Positions 22,617 through 35,719 are shown, numbered from the stretch's first letter. The stretch is DNA of 42,434 nucleotides from JBCCMQ01 sp039179985 (GCA_039179985.1 JBCDED010000027.1:1-42434), one strand, 5' to 3'. Made by a program: numbers and translations. Notes: generated from the sequence alone by a model not told the origin.

Positions 22617-22640
22617 CCGGGTGCAGGAGGAGGCACCCGG
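22617..22640 (+). promoter_or_regulatory. Intercistronic hairpin between coxS and coxL
   Basis: CCGGGTGC (22617-22624) and GCACCCGG (22633-22640) form a perfect 8-bp stem around an 8-base loop reading AGGAGGAG, itself a strong ribosome-binding-like sequence. It lies 13 bp after the coxS stop. The real coxL ribosome binding site (GGGAGG, near 22651) is just downstream. It could protect the coxS message from 3' decay or set subunit ratios. Confidence 0.5.
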
Positions 22641-22664
22641 TGGCTGCCAAGGGAGGAATAAGAC

Positions 22665-25025
22665 ATGAGTGAAGGCATTGGCGCCCGGGTCAAACGTAAG
22701 GAAGACAAGCGTTTTCTCACGGGCAAGGGAAAATACACCGATGATGTGCGGATGGAAAACCAAGCTTACGCCGCTTTCGTCCGCAGCCACCACGCCCACG
22801 CAAAGCTGACCGGGCTTGATACCTCGGTGGCCGAAAGGATGCCCGGCGTGATCGCGGTTCTGGACGGTCAGGAAATGACCGCAGACGGGATCGGCAGCAT
22901 CATATGTGGTTGGGCCATCACCTCGAAGGATGGCAGCCCGATGAACATGGGCACCTGGCGCCCGCTGGCCGATGACAAGGTCCGCTACGTGGGCGATGCC
23001 GTGGCCGTGGTGATCGCCGAAAGCCCCGGTGAAGCACGGGCGGCAGCCGAAAAAGTGGAAGCCACATTCGAGCTTCTGCCCGCCGTGGCGGCCACCGACG
23101 AGACGCTGAACCCCGGCGCACCGCAGGTCCACGAAAACGCACCGGGCAACCTGATTTACGACTGGGAGCTCGGCGACGCCGGTGCCACGGACACCGCGCT
23201 TGCTGGCTCGGCCCATGTCACGGAAATCGAACTGACGAACAATCGCGTCAGCCCGAACCCCATGGAGCCGCGCAGTGCCGTTGCGACCTATGACGAGGCC
23301 GAGGATCACTATACGCTCTATACCACCAGCCAGAACCCGCATGTAGCACGGCTGGTTCTCTCAGCCTTTTATCAGGTGGCACCCGAACACAAGCTCAGGG
23401 TCATCGCCCCCGATGTCGGCGGCGGCTTTGGTGCCAAGATCTATATCTACCCCGAAGAAATCACCTGCCTCTGGGCCTCGATGAAGACCAAGCGCAGCGT
23501 CAAGTGGACCTCCGATCGCAACGAGGCCTTTATGACCGATGCCCATGGGCGTGACCATGTCACGACCGCAAAGATGGGCTTTGACGCTTCGGGTAAAATC
23601 ACCGGGTTCAAGGTCGATACGATTGCGAACCTCGGCGCCTACATGTCGCTCTTTTCGTCTGCTGTGCCGACTTATCTTTATGCTACGCTTCTGTCGGGCC
23701 AGTACAACATGCCTAACATTCACTGCAACGTGCGCGCGGCCTATACCAACACTGCGCCGGTCGATGCCTACCGTGGGGCGGGCCGGCCCGAGGCGAGCTA
23801 CCTGATTGAACGGATTATGGAAAAGGCGGCGCGCGAGCTTGGGATGGACCCGGCGGACTTGCGGCGCAAGAACTTCATCCAGTCCTTCCCACATGAGACG
23901 CCCGTGATCATGACCTATGATGCCGGCGATTTCGACGGCAACATGGACAAGGCGCAGGCCGCCGCCGATGTGGCGGGCTTCCCGGCGCGCAAAGCCGAGG
24001 CGGCGTCCCGCGGGAAACTGCGGGGTCTAGGCTACTCCTGCTATATCGAGGCCTGCGGGCTCGCGCCGTCAAAGGCGGTGGGCTCGCTCGGGGCCGGTGT
24101 CGGCCTCTGGGAATCTGCAGAGGTCCGCATGAACCCGGTGGGCACCATCGAGATCCTGACCGGCAGCCACAGCCACGGGCAGGGGCACGAAACAACCTTT
24201 GCGCAAATCGTTGCAGATCGCTTCGGCGTGCCGCTCGACAGCGTCAAGATCGTCCACGGCGACACCGATCAGGTCCAGTTCGGGATGGGCACCTACGGGT
24301 CCCGCTCCGGCGCCGTGGGCATGTCGGCCATCGCCAAGGCCATGGACAAGGTCGAAGCCAAGATCAAGAAGATTGCGGCCCACCAACTCGAAGCCTCCGA
24401 GGACGACATCGTCATCGAAGGCGGTGAGGTGAAGGTCGCGGGCACCGACAAAAAGATGCTGTGGCACGAGGTCGGCCTTGCCGCATATACTGCGCATAAT
24501 CTGCCCGAAGGCATGGAACCCGGCCTGAAGGAAGGTGCCTTCTACGATCCGGTGAACTTTACCTTCCCGTCGGGAACCTACATCGCCGAGGTCGAGATTG
24601 ACCCGGAAACGGGCACCGTTGAGATTTGCCAGTTCACGGCCGCCGATGACTTCGGCACCATCATTAACCCGATGATTGTCGAAGGACAGGTGCACGGCGG
24701 GGTTGCCCAGGGCATCGGTCAGGCGCTTCTAGAAGAGGTCGTCTACGACAAGCAGGGGCATCTGATGACAGGGTCTTACATGGACTACACAATGCCCCGC
24801 GCGGATGATTTGCCCTTCTACACAATCGAGCACAACACGACGGTCTGCCCGAACAACCCGCTGGGGATCAAAGGCTGCGGCGAAGCGGGCGCGATCGGAT
24901 CGCCCCCCGCCATCATCAACGCCATCACCGATGCCATTGGCACGGAAGACATTTCCATGCCGGCGACGCCCCAGAGGGTCTGGGCGGCACTCCGCAAGGG
25001 CGCCTCTGACATGGCCGCGGAATAA
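22665..25025 (+). CDS. coxL: Form II CO-dehydrogenase-like molybdenum hydroxylase large subunit
   Basis: 786 residues. The active-site loop reads AYRGAGR at 368-374, the form II signature, instead of the AYxCSFR of genuine CO dehydrogenase, so the Cys that binds copper is missing. The molybdenum-cofactor segments (GGGFGAKIYIYPEE, GSHSHGQGHETTFAQI) and the catalytic Glu740 in GCGEAGAIGSPP are present. The protein binds the molybdopterin-cytosine dinucleotide cofactor and hydroxylates a substrate that is not established for this class. In roseobacters CO oxidation tracks with form I, so CO as substrate is doubtful. It partners CoxS and CoxM. Confidence 0.94.
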   Translation: MSEGIGARVKRKEDKRFLTGKGKYTDDVRMENQAYAAFVRSHHAHAKLTGLDTSVAERMPGVIAVLDGQEMTADGIGSIICGWAITSKDGSPMNMGTWRPLADDKVRYVGDAVAVVIAESPGEARAAAEKVEATFELLPAVAATDETLNPGAPQVHENAPGNLIYDWELGDAGATDTALAGSAHVTEIELTNNRVSPNPMEPRSAVATYDEAEDHYTLYTTSQNPHVARLVLSAFYQVAPEHKLRVIAPDVGGGFGAKIYIYPEEITCLWASMKTKRSVKWTSDRNEAFMTDAHGRDHVTTAKMGFDASGKITGFKVDTIANLGAYMSLFSSAVPTYLYATLLSGQYNMPNIHCNVRAAYTNTAPVDAYRGAGRPEASYLIERIMEKAARELGMDPADLRRKNFIQSFPHETPVIMTYDAGDFDGNMDKAQAAADVAGFPARKAEAASRGKLRGLGYSCYIEACGLAPSKAVGSLGAGVGLWESAEVRMNPVGTIEILTGSHSHGQGHETTFAQIVADRFGVPLDSVKIVHGDTDQVQFGMGTYGSRSGAVGMSAIAKAMDKVEAKIKKIAAHQLEASEDDIVIEGGEVKVAGTDKKMLWHEVGLAAYTAHNLPEGMEPGLKEGAFYDPVNFTFPSGTYIAEVEIDPETGTVEICQFTAADDFGTIINPMIVEGQVHGGVAQGIGQALLEEVVYDKQGHLMTGSYMDYTMPRADDLPFYTIEHNTTVCPNNPLGIKGCGEAGAIGSPPAIINAITDAIGTEDISMPATPQRVWAALRKGASDMAAE

Positions 25026-25036
25026 GGAGAGGACAC

Positions 25037-25828
25037 ATGCATCAAACGACCTACCACAAGGCCTCTTCCGCCGAAGACGCCGCAGCGAAACTGGGGTCAG
25101 CCGAGGACGGTATGATTCTGGCGGGCGGGCAGACCTTGCTGCCCACGATGAAACAGCGTCTGGCCGCACCGAGCGATCTGGTGGACCTCAGCGGTGCGGG
25201 GCTGTCGGGTATCTCGGTCGATGGTAATACACTGACCATCGGCGCAATGACCACCCACGCCGAGGTTGCTTCGAGCGCGGATGTGCAGCGGGTCATCCCT
25301 TCCTTGGCCTGCCTTGCGGCTGGGATCGGCGATCCGGCCGTGCGCAACCGGGGAACGATTGGCGGCTCAGTTGCTAACAATGACCCGGCTGCCGACTACC
25401 CGGCAGCCATGTTGGGGCTTGGTGCAACCATCGTCACGAACAGCCGCGAGATCGTGGCAGAGGATTTCTTTACGGGGATGTTCTCTACCGATCTCGAGGA
25501 AGGCGAGGTGATCACCTCGGTCAAAGTGACGGCACCCGAACGCAGCGCCTATGCGAAATTCCCGAACCCTGCCTCGCGCTACGCCATGGCGGGTGTCTTT
25601 GTCGCCAAGTCCGCCGGTGGCGTCCGCGTTGCCGTCACCGGTGCGGGCGACGATGGCGTGTTCCGCCACGAAGGGCTGGAAACGGCCCTTGCGTCGGACT
25701 TTTCAGCGGGCGCGGTCGACGCTGTCCCGGTCAGCGCTGACAGTATGCTCCACGACATCCATGGGGATGGCGCCTACCGGGCGCAGCTTGTGAAAGTCAT
25801 GGCAAAGCGCGCGGTCGAAGCGGCCTAG
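25037..25828 (+). CDS. coxM: FAD-binding subunit of molybdenum hydroxylase, CoxM-like
   Basis: 263 residues, slightly shorter than most medium subunits (about 285). The flavin motifs are AGGQTLLP (29-36) and TIGGSVANNDPAAD (107-120). A C-terminal CO-dehydrogenase flavoprotein domain (RYAMAGVFVAKSAGGVRVAVTGAG) follows. It receives electrons from the CoxS iron-sulfur clusters and passes them to the respiratory chain. It starts 11 bp after coxL with a GGAGAGGA ribosome binding site and ends the D-E-S-L-M unit. Confidence 0.95.
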   Translation: MHQTTYHKASSAEDAAAKLGSAEDGMILAGGQTLLPTMKQRLAAPSDLVDLSGAGLSGISVDGNTLTIGAMTTHAEVASSADVQRVIPSLACLAAGIGDPAVRNRGTIGGSVANNDPAADYPAAMLGLGATIVTNSREIVAEDFFTGMFSTDLEEGEVITSVKVTAPERSAYAKFPNPASRYAMAGVFVAKSAGGVRVAVTGAGDDGVFRHEGLETALASDFSAGAVDAVPVSADSMLHDIHGDGAYRAQLVKVMAKRAVEAA

Positions 25829-25948
25829 GCGACAGGCATTCTCGACCGTTTCGTTACCGGATGTTAACCGCGGCGCCCGATGGTCCAGAAGACCGTGCGG
25901 ACGTCGCGTCGTTCTGCGCAGTCTTTTCGTTTTGTTCGGGAAGGACTC

Positions 25949-28900
25949 ATGGCCGCGCAGGGTTTGCCAAGTGCAGCTGGTGAAGAAGGCACAGCCGCTG
26001 CCCGCCGGCTGCTGCATCAGATGCCGTTTGCTGCCGCTTTGCTTGATGCGGACGGCATCGTCCTGGCGGCCAATGCGGCCTTTGAAGGCCTGGTTGCGCG
26101 CGGGGTCGCCCAAAGCCCTCCGAAACTCGAAGATGTCTTTGATGCCGACAGCGCGCGCCATGTCATCTACGACCTAGACCTTTTGCGCGACACATCCGGC
26201 AAAGGCGGCGGGCGGGTCGCCGGACGCGCCTACTTGTGTTGCGGACGGGGCAGCGCCGAATGGTCGGCTGTGCCCTTTGGCGATGCAGGTCAGGCGCTCT
26301 TGCAGCTCGCACCGGCGTCGGACGATCTTCGCGAAACGCGGCACCTGCGTATTCTCGAAGACACCAGCGGGACCGGAAGCTGGGAATTCAATCTTCAGTC
26401 CGGCCGGCTGTCTTGGTCGGCGCAGACGTTTCGTCTGCATGGTCTAGACCCGGCAAGTCCACCGCCGGACGTCGAGGCGGCCATCACCTTTTACCTGCCG
26501 TGGTCGCGCGACCGGCTAGAAGCCGCTTTCGCAGAACTTGTGACGCACCGGATACCCTATGATCTGGAACTGCAGATCCGCACAGCCGAAGGGGCCATTC
26601 GCTGGATCCAGACCCGGGGCGCGGCCGTTGGCGATGCGGGCGAGGTGACGCATGTCTACGGCACTTTTCGCGACGTCACTGAAGAGCGGCAGGCGCGGCT
26701 TCACCACCGCAGGATCCGGGCGATCGTCGAATCGACGCGGAACACCGCCTTCTATACCGCGCCCGATGCCACGATCCTCTGGGTGAACGACGCCTTTGTG
26801 GCAAACACCGGATTCACGCCGGAAGACGCGATCGGTCGTCTGCCAAGGGATCTCTTCGGAACCAGCGAGATCGACCCCGAGGCCGATGGCCGGATCCGCA
26901 GGGCCATGGACCGCCGCGAGGGTGTGGCCACGGAAGTGCGCCACACCTACAAAGACGGCAAACTGCGCTGGATCGCACTGGACGTGCAGCCCGTGTTCGA
27001 CGAAGGCGGCGAACATACAGGGTTCATATCGGTCCAGACGGACATCACTGATCTTAAGGACACCGAGGATGCCCTGCGGCAGGCTGAAGCAGGCGTCAAA
27101 CTGGCGCGGGCGCAGCTTCTGGATGCGGTTCAGTCACTCTCCGATGGTTTTGCTCTCTATGACGCCGATGACAGGCTCGTCGTCTGCAACGACAGTTTCC
27201 GCGAGCTTTACGACGAGGCTGCACCAAAGCTCACACCGGGCGAACGCTTCGAAGATATCATTCGCTACGCGCTTCATCACGGGCAGTATCCGGAGGCGGT
27301 GGGCCGGGAAGAGGCCTGGCTCACTGAGCGTCTGGCCGCGCATCGGAGCGGCGATGCGGTTTTTGAAAAGCAATTGTCGAGTGGTCGCTGGCTGCATGTC
27401 ATTGAACGAGAAACCCGGGGCGGCGGCCGGGTTGGCCTTTATATCGACGTCACTGACAGAAAAATCCATGCCGCGGCGTTGGAGCGCGCCAACCATGAAC
27501 TGCGAAGCGCCCTCGACGCGCGCGATGCGGCTGAGCAGCGCTTTCGCGATATCGCTGCGCTCAGCAACGATTGGTTCTGGGAAACTGACCGCGACCACAA
27601 GTTCAGCTATTTATCGGAGGGCTTTACCACCTGCTTCGGCGCAGACGGCGCCAATTTCATCGGCCGGACCTTCCAAGGGCTCATCGAGGCAGGAAGCCAG
27701 CAGGAAGACAGCGCAAGCTGGGCTGCCCTCGCCACGCAATTTGAACAACGAGAACCCTTGCGCGATTTCGTCTACAAGGCCCAGCGTGGAGGAGACCCGC
27801 TGTGGATCCGCCTGCGCGGCGCGCCCTTTTTCGATCAGGACGGTCGGTACCTCGGGATGCGGGGCGTTGCGACCGATGTGACCGCGCTTTACTCCGAGGT
27901 CCTGCGCGCGGAAAGCGCCAGCCGGGCAAAATCCCGGTTTCTTGCGGTCATGAGCCATGAAATCAGAACGCCGCTAAACGGGCTCCTCGGCATAGCCGAC
28001 GCACTTGCTGACTGCGCTATGCCCGCCGATCAGAAGAGCATGGTGAGCACGATCCGCCAGTCTGGCTTCGCACTCCTGACCGTTTTGAACGACGTGCTCG
28101 ATCTTTCAAAGATCGAGGCAGGGCGTCTCGATCTCGAAACCACACGTTTCAGGGTTGCAGAGCTCGGAGGCCAGTTGGAAAGGCTCCACCGGCCTGGTGC
28201 CGAGCGCAAAGGACTGACTTTCACGGTTGTGGTCGACCGGGGCGCAGACAAGCCGGCCCTCGGTGATCCCTACCGTATCCTGCAAATTGCGAATAACCTC
28301 GTAAGCAATGCGCTCAAATTCACCGATCGCGGGCATGTGGAGGTCCGTTTTTCGCGCACTGAGCCGGACGCGTTGATTCTCAACGTCGTGGACAGTGGCC
28401 TCGGTATGGACAGCGGTCAGGTCGACCGGATTTTCGAAGATTTCGTGCAGGCAGAGCGGTCAACATCGCGCAACTTCGGCGGCACCGGGCTCGGGATGTC
28501 CATCGTCCGCAAGTTGGTCGATGCCATGTCGGGCTGGATTTCCCTGAAAAGCGAACCGGGAAAGGGCACCAGCGTTCGGGTGGAATTTCCGGGTCTTCTC
28601 GTTCCCGGCGCCGCCAGTGCCCACCCTGGCGATCAGGAACAAGTGGCTCCCTTTCGTCCGTTCCGTGCGCTGGTCGCGGATGATGCCGCCGCGAACCGGT
28701 TCGTGATGGAGAAATTGCTGACGGCGGCGGGAGGCGAGGTGCGAACCGTGGCCAATGGCGCAGCGGCCCTTGCTGCGGCGGAAGCTACGGACTTCGACGT
28801 CTTTCTTTTTGATATCACGATGCCGGGCATGTCTGGCGTGGAGCTTTTGAATGCCGTCCGGGATCTCGAAAGGCGGCTCGGGCGCCGCCCGACGCCATCC

Positions 28901-29056
28901 CTGGCCGTCACCGGGCATTCCGGCGCAGACGCCACCTTGGCGTGCGAGGAAGCGGGTTTCGAAGCGATAATCGCAAAACCCGTTTTCAGAAACAGGCTTC
29001 TGGACGCTCTGTCGCCCTTTCTCGCGGAGCCGCAGGACCATGACCCACGGGCGTAG
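25949..29056 (+). CDS. Hybrid sensor histidine kinase with several PAS domains and a receiver domain
   Basis: 1035 residues from the ATG at 25949, chosen for its close GGGAAGGA; an ATG at 25880 would add a 23-residue basic extension. At least four PAS/PAC units occupy roughly residues 20-650, with recognisable repeats (VYGTFRDVTEERQ, GFISVQTDITDLKD, LYIDVTDRK, MRGVATDVTAL). HisKA follows with the phosphorylated His670 in MSHEIRTPLNG, then the ATPase domain (ANNLVSNALKF, DSGLGMD, GGTGLGMSIV). A C-terminal receiver has Asp955 in LFDITMPGM and a Lys in IIAKPV. No membrane helix is seen, so it senses inside the cell. Signal and partner unknown. Confidence 0.94.
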   Translation: MAAQGLPSAAGEEGTAAARRLLHQMPFAAALLDADGIVLAANAAFEGLVARGVAQSPPKLEDVFDADSARHVIYDLDLLRDTSGKGGGRVAGRAYLCCGRGSAEWSAVPFGDAGQALLQLAPASDDLRETRHLRILEDTSGTGSWEFNLQSGRLSWSAQTFRLHGLDPASPPPDVEAAITFYLPWSRDRLEAAFAELVTHRIPYDLELQIRTAEGAIRWIQTRGAAVGDAGEVTHVYGTFRDVTEERQARLHHRRIRAIVESTRNTAFYTAPDATILWVNDAFVANTGFTPEDAIGRLPRDLFGTSEIDPEADGRIRRAMDRREGVATEVRHTYKDGKLRWIALDVQPVFDEGGEHTGFISVQTDITDLKDTEDALRQAEAGVKLARAQLLDAVQSLSDGFALYDADDRLVVCNDSFRELYDEAAPKLTPGERFEDIIRYALHHGQYPEAVGREEAWLTERLAAHRSGDAVFEKQLSSGRWLHVIERETRGGGRVGLYIDVTDRKIHAAALERANHELRSALDARDAAEQRFRDIAALSNDWFWETDRDHKFSYLSEGFTTCFGADGANFIGRTFQGLIEAGSQQEDSASWAALATQFEQREPLRDFVYKAQRGGDPLWIRLRGAPFFDQDGRYLGMRGVATDVTALYSEVLRAESASRAKSRFLAVMSHEIRTPLNGLLGIADALADCAMPADQKSMVSTIRQSGFALLTVLNDVLDLSKIEAGRLDLETTRFRVAELGGQLERLHRPGAERKGLTFTVVVDRGADKPALGDPYRILQIANNLVSNALKFTDRGHVEVRFSRTEPDALILNVVDSGLGMDSGQVDRIFEDFVQAERSTSRNFGGTGLGMSIVRKLVDAMSGWISLKSEPGKGTSVRVEFPGLLVPGAASAHPGDQEQVAPFRPFRALVADDAAANRFVMEKLLTAAGGEVRTVANGAAALAAAEATDFDVFLFDITMPGMSGVELLNAVRDLERRLGRRPTPSLAVTGHSGADATLACEEAGFEAIIAKPVFRNRLLDALSPFLAEPQDHDPRA

Positions 29057-29186
29057 CGGAGCCGCGACAGACGGCGGAAAAACCAGCCCATCTCGTGATT
29101 TCCCTTGATGCCCGGGCGCGTGGCGTCCATTGGCTTTCGTTACTGTGACCCGTGGGTGTGAACGCGGGGCGAAAGGAGCCGGGACC

Positions 29187-29624
29187 GTGACGCAGCTTGT
29201 GGACATCATCAGCGGGCCAAATCTGAACCTGCTTGGCCAGCGCCAGCCGGAGGTTTACGGCTCCGACACCCTCGACGACGCGGAAGCGGCTTGCCGCGCC
29301 ATCGCGGAGAGTGCGGGCCTGGACATCTCGTTCCGCCAGTCAAACCACGAAGGCGTGCTTGTGGACTGGATTCAGGAGGCCCGCGGTAAGGCCGCGGCGA
29401 TCATCCTCAACCCCGGCGCCTACAGCCACACCTCGATTGCGATCCTCGACGCACTCAGTGCCTTCGAGGGTCCGGTGATCGAAGTACATGTCTCAAACAT
29501 CCACGCCCGCGAGCGCTTTCGGCACCATTCCTATGTCTCGCATCGGGCCGACGCCGTGATCGCAGGCTGCGGCATCAACGGCTACGCATTGGCGCTGCAG
29601 CAAGTCGCAAGGCTGCTTGCGTAG
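29187..29624 (+). CDS. aroQ: 3-dehydroquinate dehydratase, type II
   Basis: 145 residues from the GTG at 29187, which has AAGGAG eight bases upstream; an upstream TTG at 29130 is open but adds non-family residues. Type II landmarks are intact: SGPNLNLLGQRQPEVYG with catalytic Tyr24, NPGAYSHTS and IEVHVSNIHARE with His101, and Arg112 in ERFRHHS. The enzyme removes water from 3-dehydroquinate in the shikimate pathway and forms a cytoplasmic dodecamer. It is convergent with carB, 209 bp away. Confidence 0.97.
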   Translation: MTQLVDIISGPNLNLLGQRQPEVYGSDTLDDAEAACRAIAESAGLDISFRQSNHEGVLVDWIQEARGKAAAIILNPGAYSHTSIAILDALSAFEGPVIEVHVSNIHARERFRHHSYVSHRADAVIAGCGINGYALALQQVARLLA

Positions 29625-29833
29625 CGCGCCGGGTAATACAGGGTCTGTCCGCTGCACACGCGATTGGCAGTGCGGCTAGCAGGAATAAAATGCCGGACGC
29701 TGCGACCCCCATAATCGAACCGCACGCCGACCTCGGGGCGACCGGTCATTCGGCCGGCGCCCGCGTTACGTGGTTACAGTCACCGTCCATGCTCTGAACG
29801 CTCCCGGCCGGGCCCGACGATCCGAGGGGCGGA

Positions 29834-33067
<3,234 letters not shown>

Positions 33068-33101
33068 GCTGGCCCCCTGGATGTGCGCAAATTGCGGCGG
33101 G

Positions 33102-34376
33102 TTATACCCGGCGGGCAGGGGGGTGCAAGGGGCTTTCGCGCCCGAGGGATCCTGCGACGAATACCGCGGCCATCGCGATCATGGTCAGAGTGCCAATGAG
33201 CTGTTCCGGCAAGGGTGCAAAGGACAGATGGCCAACGGCAGAAAGCGCGGGAAAGCTGACCGGTGCTGCCAGAATTAGAGCGACCGCGCCGCCCCGCACG
33301 AGGCCCCAACGGACAGCGAGCGCCGGCAGGAACGCCAGTGGTGCCAGATAATGAAAGCTCCAGGAAATGGGGGCGCAGAGCGACAGACCGATCAGTGTAG
33401 CGGGCCAGATCAGCACACCTGCGCCGCGGCGTATCTGCCATGCCGCCAGAACGGCGATGGCGATCTGGCACGTTGTCGTAATTGTTGCCAAAGCAAGTGA
33501 CCTTGGACCGATCCACCACCCGTCATCCTCGATGATCCCGGGCAAAAGGGGCACAAATAGCGCACCGTCGAATCCGTTGGCTTGCGCCAGAAGCGCCGTG
33601 AGTGTCCAGGACGAGGGTGAGGCAAGCGATGTGCCGGAAATGGTGCTCAAAAGCGAAAGAAACTCCACGTGGAGCGGCCAGCCTGCAAGCGCGATGGAGC
33701 CTAGCCCAAGACCGCCGCCGACCAAAACGAAGGCCAGAAGCGTTGGCCGGACGCGCCCGACGGCACAGATCGCAGGTAGCAGAAAAAGCGGCGCCAGCTT
33801 GATTGCCACCGCCAGAGCAAGGACAGCGCCGGCGGTTCTGCCCGCGCCCGCCCGCGCCCGCTCAATCGCCAGGACCGTAAGGAAACTCACCAGGATCTGC
33901 GGTTGGTTCTGAAAAAGCGCGAGCGCGCCGATGGGGGTCAGCAAAAAGCAAAGAAGCCCAAGAAGCAGGTAGAGCGTCAGCGGCATCGCGGGGGCCGCGG
34001 TGCGCCATGCCAGAAAAAGCATCCCCAGCACGCAAAGATGATGCACCGCCAGCACGATGCTGTGGAAGGCCGGGTAGTTGCCCATGGCCGTGATGGGCGC
34101 AAGCATCGCGGCCCAGAGCGGTGGATAGATATAGGGAAAGAGGATGCCGTCGTATCCCCTTTCTGCCATTGCCTCTTGCCAACTTTGAGGCGCGCGTACA
34201 TCAAAAAGTGCTTGCTGGCTTGGGTAGACGTCTCCCAGTTGCCCATTCTGGAACCACTCGGCGGCGAGCCAGGGCGCCAGGAGATCGGGAGATGTCAGCG
34301 ACCGGAATGCGGGATAGGACAAAACGAGAAACGCAAGGCATACGATGAGGGCGAGCTGCGTATCGCGCTTCTGCAT
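33102..34376 (-). CDS. Polytopic membrane glycosyltransferase-like protein (GT87/DUF2029)
   Basis: 424 residues with about ten hydrophobic segments. After the first helix comes an extracytoplasmic loop with SPDLLAPWLAAEWFQNGQLGDVY, whose acidic residues are typical of GT-C enzymes. A mid-protein segment AVAIKLAPLFLLPAI matches the conserved lysine helix of the GT87 family. Such enzymes use polyprenyl-phosphate sugars at the outer face of the inner membrane. The acceptor is unknown. GAGG about eight bases before the ATG supports the start. Confidence 0.82.
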   Translation of the reverse strand: MQKRDTQLALIVCLAFLVLSYPAFRSLTSPDLLAPWLAAEWFQNGQLGDVYPSQQALFDVRAPQSWQEAMAERGYDGILFPYIYPPLWAAMLAPITAMGNYPAFHSIVLAVHHLCVLGMLFLAWRTAAPAMPLTLYLLLGLLCFLLTPIGALALFQNQPQILVSFLTVLAIERARAGAGRTAGAVLALAVAIKLAPLFLLPAICAVGRVRPTLLAFVLVGGGLGLGSIALAGWPLHVEFLSLLSTISGTSLASPSSWTLTALLAQANGFDGALFVPLLPGIIEDDGWWIGPRSLALATITTTCQIAIAVLAAWQIRRGAGVLIWPATLIGLSLCAPISWSFHYLAPLAFLPALAVRWGLVRGGAVALILAAPVSFPALSAVGHLSFAPLPEQLIGTLTMIAMAAVFVAGSLGRESPLHPPARRV

Positions 34377-34489
34377 GCCTGGTGCCTCGACTCATCCTTG
34401 ACGGTCGCGCGCCTTCTTCCGAGGCGCTGCCAATGCCTGATATCTAGCAGCGGGTCCGATGGCCGCGCAAGCGACCTGGTCCCGTGCGT

Positions 34490-35719
34490 CTACTCTGCGG
34501 CGTGACGCAGTCCCTCGCGGGAGGCCGGATAAAGATAATCCCGCGTCAGCGGCACAGCCTCCTGCTTGCGGGACAGCTGAAACTGGAAAACGACCTGGCC
34601 GTTGTGGCGGAATGTCATTTCGCAGGCCAAAAGGTAGTACCGCCACATCCGGCAGAACCTGTCGTCATAAAGCGCGCGGGCCTTGTCTTCATTGGCGACA
34701 AAGCGCTCCCGCCAGATCCGCAGGGTTTCCGCGTAATGCATGCGCCAGACCTCGATGTCGTCGCAGTAAAGGCCTTCTTTCTCATAGGCCGCGACCGCTT
34801 CGGACATGGCGGGCACATAGCCACCGGGGAAGATATACTTGGTGATCCACGGGCTCGTCGTGCCCGGCGGCGAGTTGCGTCCGATGGTATGGATCAGGGC
34901 GACGCCGTCTTCGGTCAGCTTTTCTCGAACATGGCGGAAGTATTCACGGTAGTGCGGCACGCCCACGTGTTCGAACATGCCGACCGATACGATGCGGTCG
35001 AACTGCCCGGTGACGTTCCGGTAGTCGGTCAGCCGAAAGTCGACCTGGTCCTCAAGACCAGCCGCGCGCGCCCGTTCGGTGGCGATTTTGTGCTGCTCTT
35101 CCGACAGGGTCACGCCGACAACCTCCGCGCCGTAGTCGCGCGCCAGCGTCAGACCAAGCCCGCCCCAGCCGCAGCCGATATCCAGAATGCGCATGCCGGG
35201 CTCTATCAGCAGCTTGTTGGCGATATGCGCTTTCTTGTTGATCTGGGCCTGTTCCAGTGTGTCCGAGGGATCCCGGAAGTAGGCACAGGAGTATTGTTTG
35301 TCGTCATCGAGAAAGAGATCGTAAAGTTCGGCGGAAAGGTCGTAATGGTGCGCGACATTGGACTTCGCCCGTCCCGCGGGGTTGAACTGCGCAGTCCAGC
35401 GCAACAGATGGCGGGTGACTTCCACGGGTTTGTGCCACCAGACATAGCCGTTCTGTCCAAGGTTCTTCAGCAAGAGCGCCATGAGTCCCGGCAGGTCGTC
35501 GCCGTCAATTGTGGCGCGCTCGTCCATATAGGCTTCGCCGATGGCAAGCTCCGGATTCAGGACCAGCTTACGCGGCAAGGCGGCATCCTTTATGCGCAGC
35601 GTGATCTCGGGACCGGTCCCATCACCGAACCGATCCGATTTGCCGGAATGATGGACAATCACCAGATTGCCTTTGGTGATCATGCCCTTGGCAAGTTTAT
35701 TTAGCAGCTGTTCCCACAT
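34490..35719 (-). CDS. cfa: Cyclopropane-fatty-acyl-phospholipid synthase
   Basis: 409 residues from the ATG at 35719; a GTG three codons upstream (35728) is also possible. The SAM-binding loop is RILDIGCGWGGLGLTLA (about residues 177-193). The family motif SVGMFEHVG and the later KYIFPGGYVP are present, as is the N-terminal substrate region with GEAYMDERATIDG. It transfers a methylene from SAM to double bonds of membrane phospholipids, which is commonly induced by stress. The gap to aspS upstream is divergent. An AT-rich stretch near 35801-35815 (ATATATG complement) would suit its promoter, but I cannot fix the boxes. Confidence 0.96.
   Translation of the reverse strand: MWEQLLNKLAKGMITKGNLVIVHHSGKSDRFGDGTGPEITLRIKDAALPRKLVLNPELAIGEAYMDERATIDGDDLPGLMALLLKNLGQNGYVWWHKPVEVTRHLLRWTAQFNPAGRAKSNVAHHYDLSAELYDLFLDDDKQYSCAYFRDPSDTLEQAQINKKAHIANKLLIEPGMRILDIGCGWGGLGLTLARDYGAEVVGVTLSEEQHKIATERARAAGLEDQVDFRLTDYRNVTGQFDRIVSVGMFEHVGVPHYREYFRHVREKLTEDGVALIHTIGRNSPPGTTSPWITKYIFPGGYVPAMSEAVAAYEKEGLYCDDIEVWRMHYAETLRIWRERFVANEDKARALYDDRFCRMWRYYLLACEMTFRHNGQVVFQFQLSRKQEAVPLTRDYLYPASREGLRHAAE

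Noticed and set aside
25854..25869. Second possible CtrA site (TTAC-N6-TTAACC) before the hybrid kinase
   Set aside because: Spacing is six instead of seven and one half-site is mismatched.
29575..29712. Minus-strand 45-residue frame with a signal-peptide-like start (MGVAASGILFLLAALPIACA)
   Set aside because: It overlaps the 3' end of aroQ antisense, the lipobox is imperfect and no ribosome binding site stands out. Conservation data would be needed before calling it.
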